Positions 12,559-13,289 of a DNA stretch of 13,289 nucleotides are shown here, piece after piece. The first letter of the stretch is position 1; each line of letters starts with the position of its first letter. The notes beneath the pieces were generated by a model that saw nothing but the letters and a program-made list of their open reading frames with translations, was not told the DNA's origin and did not search any database. A program made the position numbers and the translations under genes. Source of the stretch: JBEPVZ01 sp041690695 (GTDB taxonomy: Bacteria > Patescibacteriota > Microgenomatia > Daviesbacterales > UBA10151); the NCBI GenBank assembly GCA_041690695.1, contig JBEPVZ010000028.1, positions 1 through 13,289 on the forward strand, read 5' to 3'.

Positions 12559-13134
12559 ATGGCAATTGAATCTACTCAAGAATTTGTTCACATAACGCGA
12601 GACCGGGCTGAAGCTTTGGTATATTCTTTGAAGCCAAGAACTCCTCAAGAGAGAGCTTTAGAAATAGCCTTTCTAGAATCGACAAACCCGTGGTTACTAT
12701 ATCAATATTTAGGAAAGGGCAGTTCTGCCGAGCCACCAGGATTGGCTTTGTTTGGATTACCTGAAGATTGTCAGAGTCCGGCCACTAACTATGCAACCGG
12801 AATCTTATTTGCTAATCAATCTGAGACTTGGTTGGGGATTCAAAAGAATCCAATGATAGCAGTTAATCATGGTTTGGTATTTGGTCAATATTGGAATTGG
12901 GCGACACTAGCCCATTATGATGGCCAGACACGTTTATGTTTAGTAGATAAAAATTATACTAATGAGTTACTTTTAGCTGACGACCACGGATCTAAAGAGG
13001 TTGCTCATGCCACTCGGTGGTTAACTTCTCGGGTCTTACCGAATTGGCAAAAAGCTCTAGAAGATCAAACTCAAAAGTTTATTGATCTGGACAAAGATCG
13101 CCGAGGGGGCAATCCTTACATTGGTGTGGTCTAG
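12559..13134 (+). CDS. Hypothetical protein, 191 residues, no recognised family
   Basis: The frame is open from 12364, but the upstream part is basic, Cys-rich and antisense to the small membrane protein. The ATG at 12559 sits correctly behind a clear promoter, so I use it. The protein is soluble and rich in Trp, Asn and Gln, with no signal peptide and no membrane segment. Notable stretches are FVHITRDRAEALVYSLKPRT near the start, ALEIAFLESTNPWLLYQYLG (about 34-53), a central region rich in aromatics (FGQYWNWATLAHYDGQTRLC), and a polar end with DLDKDRRGGN. I do not recognise it. Its last 56 bp overlap the convergent nth gene. Confidence 0.7.
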   Translation: MAIESTQEFVHITRDRAEALVYSLKPRTPQERALEIAFLESTNPWLLYQYLGKGSSAEPPGLALFGLPEDCQSPATNYATGILFANQSETWLGIQKNPMIAVNHGLVFGQYWNWATLAHYDGQTRLCLVDKNYTNELLLADDHGSKEVAHATRWLTSRVLPNWQKALEDQTQKFIDLDKDRRGGNPYIGVV

Positions 13135-13289
13135 CTGGACAATATTCACGTCCAAAATTTATCAGTAGATGAGAGAAGTCTATCCAATTTTCTTTCGGAA
13201 CAATTTTCATCAGATCTTGCTCAATTTTAACCGGATCTTTTTGAGTGGTTAGTCCAAATTTCTGAGATAAACGCATGACATGAGTATCA
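13079..13289 (-). CDS. nth: Endonuclease III, C-terminal part (runs off window)
   Basis: Endonuclease III is a base-excision-repair DNA glycosylase and AP lyase for oxidised pyrimidines. The visible C-terminal 69 residues begin DTHVMRLSQKFGL, which contains the catalytic aspartate of the VDTH motif (codon 13286-13288). They end with the [4Fe-4S] cluster motif C-x6-C-x2-C-x5-C (codons at 13139-13141, 13118-13120, 13109-13111, 13091-13093). The helix-hairpin-helix and catalytic lysine lie to the right of the window. An internal ATG at 13274-13276 is not the start, because the reading frame and homology continue to the window edge. Three of the four cluster cysteines are encoded in the overlap with the convergent 12559 gene. 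Confidence 0.93.
   Translation of the reverse strand, partial: DTHVMRLSQKFGLTTQKDPVKIEQDLMKIVPKENWIDFSHLLINFGREYCPARPHQCKDCPLGDLCPDQ

Noticed and set aside
13274..13276. ATG as start of a short complete protein (65 residues)
   Set aside because: The frame continues to the window edge with the endonuclease III VDTH motif, so this is the tail of a longer nth gene.

Overview
The window reads as AT-rich bacterial chromosome, most likely from a Candidate Phyla Radiation (Patescibacteria) genome and probably the Microgenomates side. The case for that is inference from several traits: a RecA-RecX-RNase Y-HU core, a small N-terminal winged-helix/Nudix protein, short hypothetical proteins beginning with a 'KGFAPLLIIL'-type membrane segment, a DUF5679-type zinc-ribbon mini-protein, three large GT-C glycosyltransferases, very few Shine-Dalgarno sites and tight or overlapping genes. 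TGA is used as a stop (PMT gene, AI-2E gene), so the recoded code 25 is not in use.

Layout. Bases 1-42 are not biology: they match an Illumina Nextera i7 index plus the read-2 transposon adapter, so the true contig starts at about 43. A possible gene tail (45-143) follows, then recA (253) and recX (1385) as one unit. Next come a wHTH-Nudix protein (2102), rny encoding an RNase Y without its membrane anchor (2953), an HU protein (start best placed at 4372) and a TrpR/YerC-type regulator (4777). On the minus strand, 7477-5026 holds two overlapping GT-C glycosyltransferase genes, the second a clear protein O-mannosyltransferase (PMT, GT39). A third GT-C protein (7513) diverges from them and runs directly into miaA (8710) and an AI-2E-family membrane protein (9668). 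The RNase P RNA gene rnpB lies on the minus strand (10941-10635), tail to tail with the AI-2E gene.

The right part is accessory in character: a secreted or lipid-anchored hypothetical protein (11026), then a gutted yifB/comM pseudogene (11715-11907) that keeps only the first ~30 and last ~35 residues. A bidirectional terminator (11918-11947) follows, then a minus-strand operon of a small membrane protein (12461-12141) and a zinc-ribbon protein (12119-11970). A divergently transcribed unknown protein (12559-13134) comes next, and its 3' end overlaps a convergent partial nth (endonuclease III) gene at the window edge.

Regulation. The rnpB -10 box predicts a start exactly at the first base of the RNase P P1 helix, which calibrates TSS positions here. 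By that rule recA, the Nudix gene, HU, the GT-C genes and the 12559 gene have 5' leaders of 0-6 nt, so leaderless mRNAs seem to be the norm. The zinc-ribbon gene, internal to its operon, is the one with a textbook Shine-Dalgarno.

Functionally the window combines DNA repair (recA, recX, nth), RNA maturation and decay (rny, rnpB, miaA), nucleoid structure (HU) and an envelope or protein glycosylation module (PMT plus two GT-C enzymes). I did not find CRISPR arrays, IS elements, tRNAs or phage genes.
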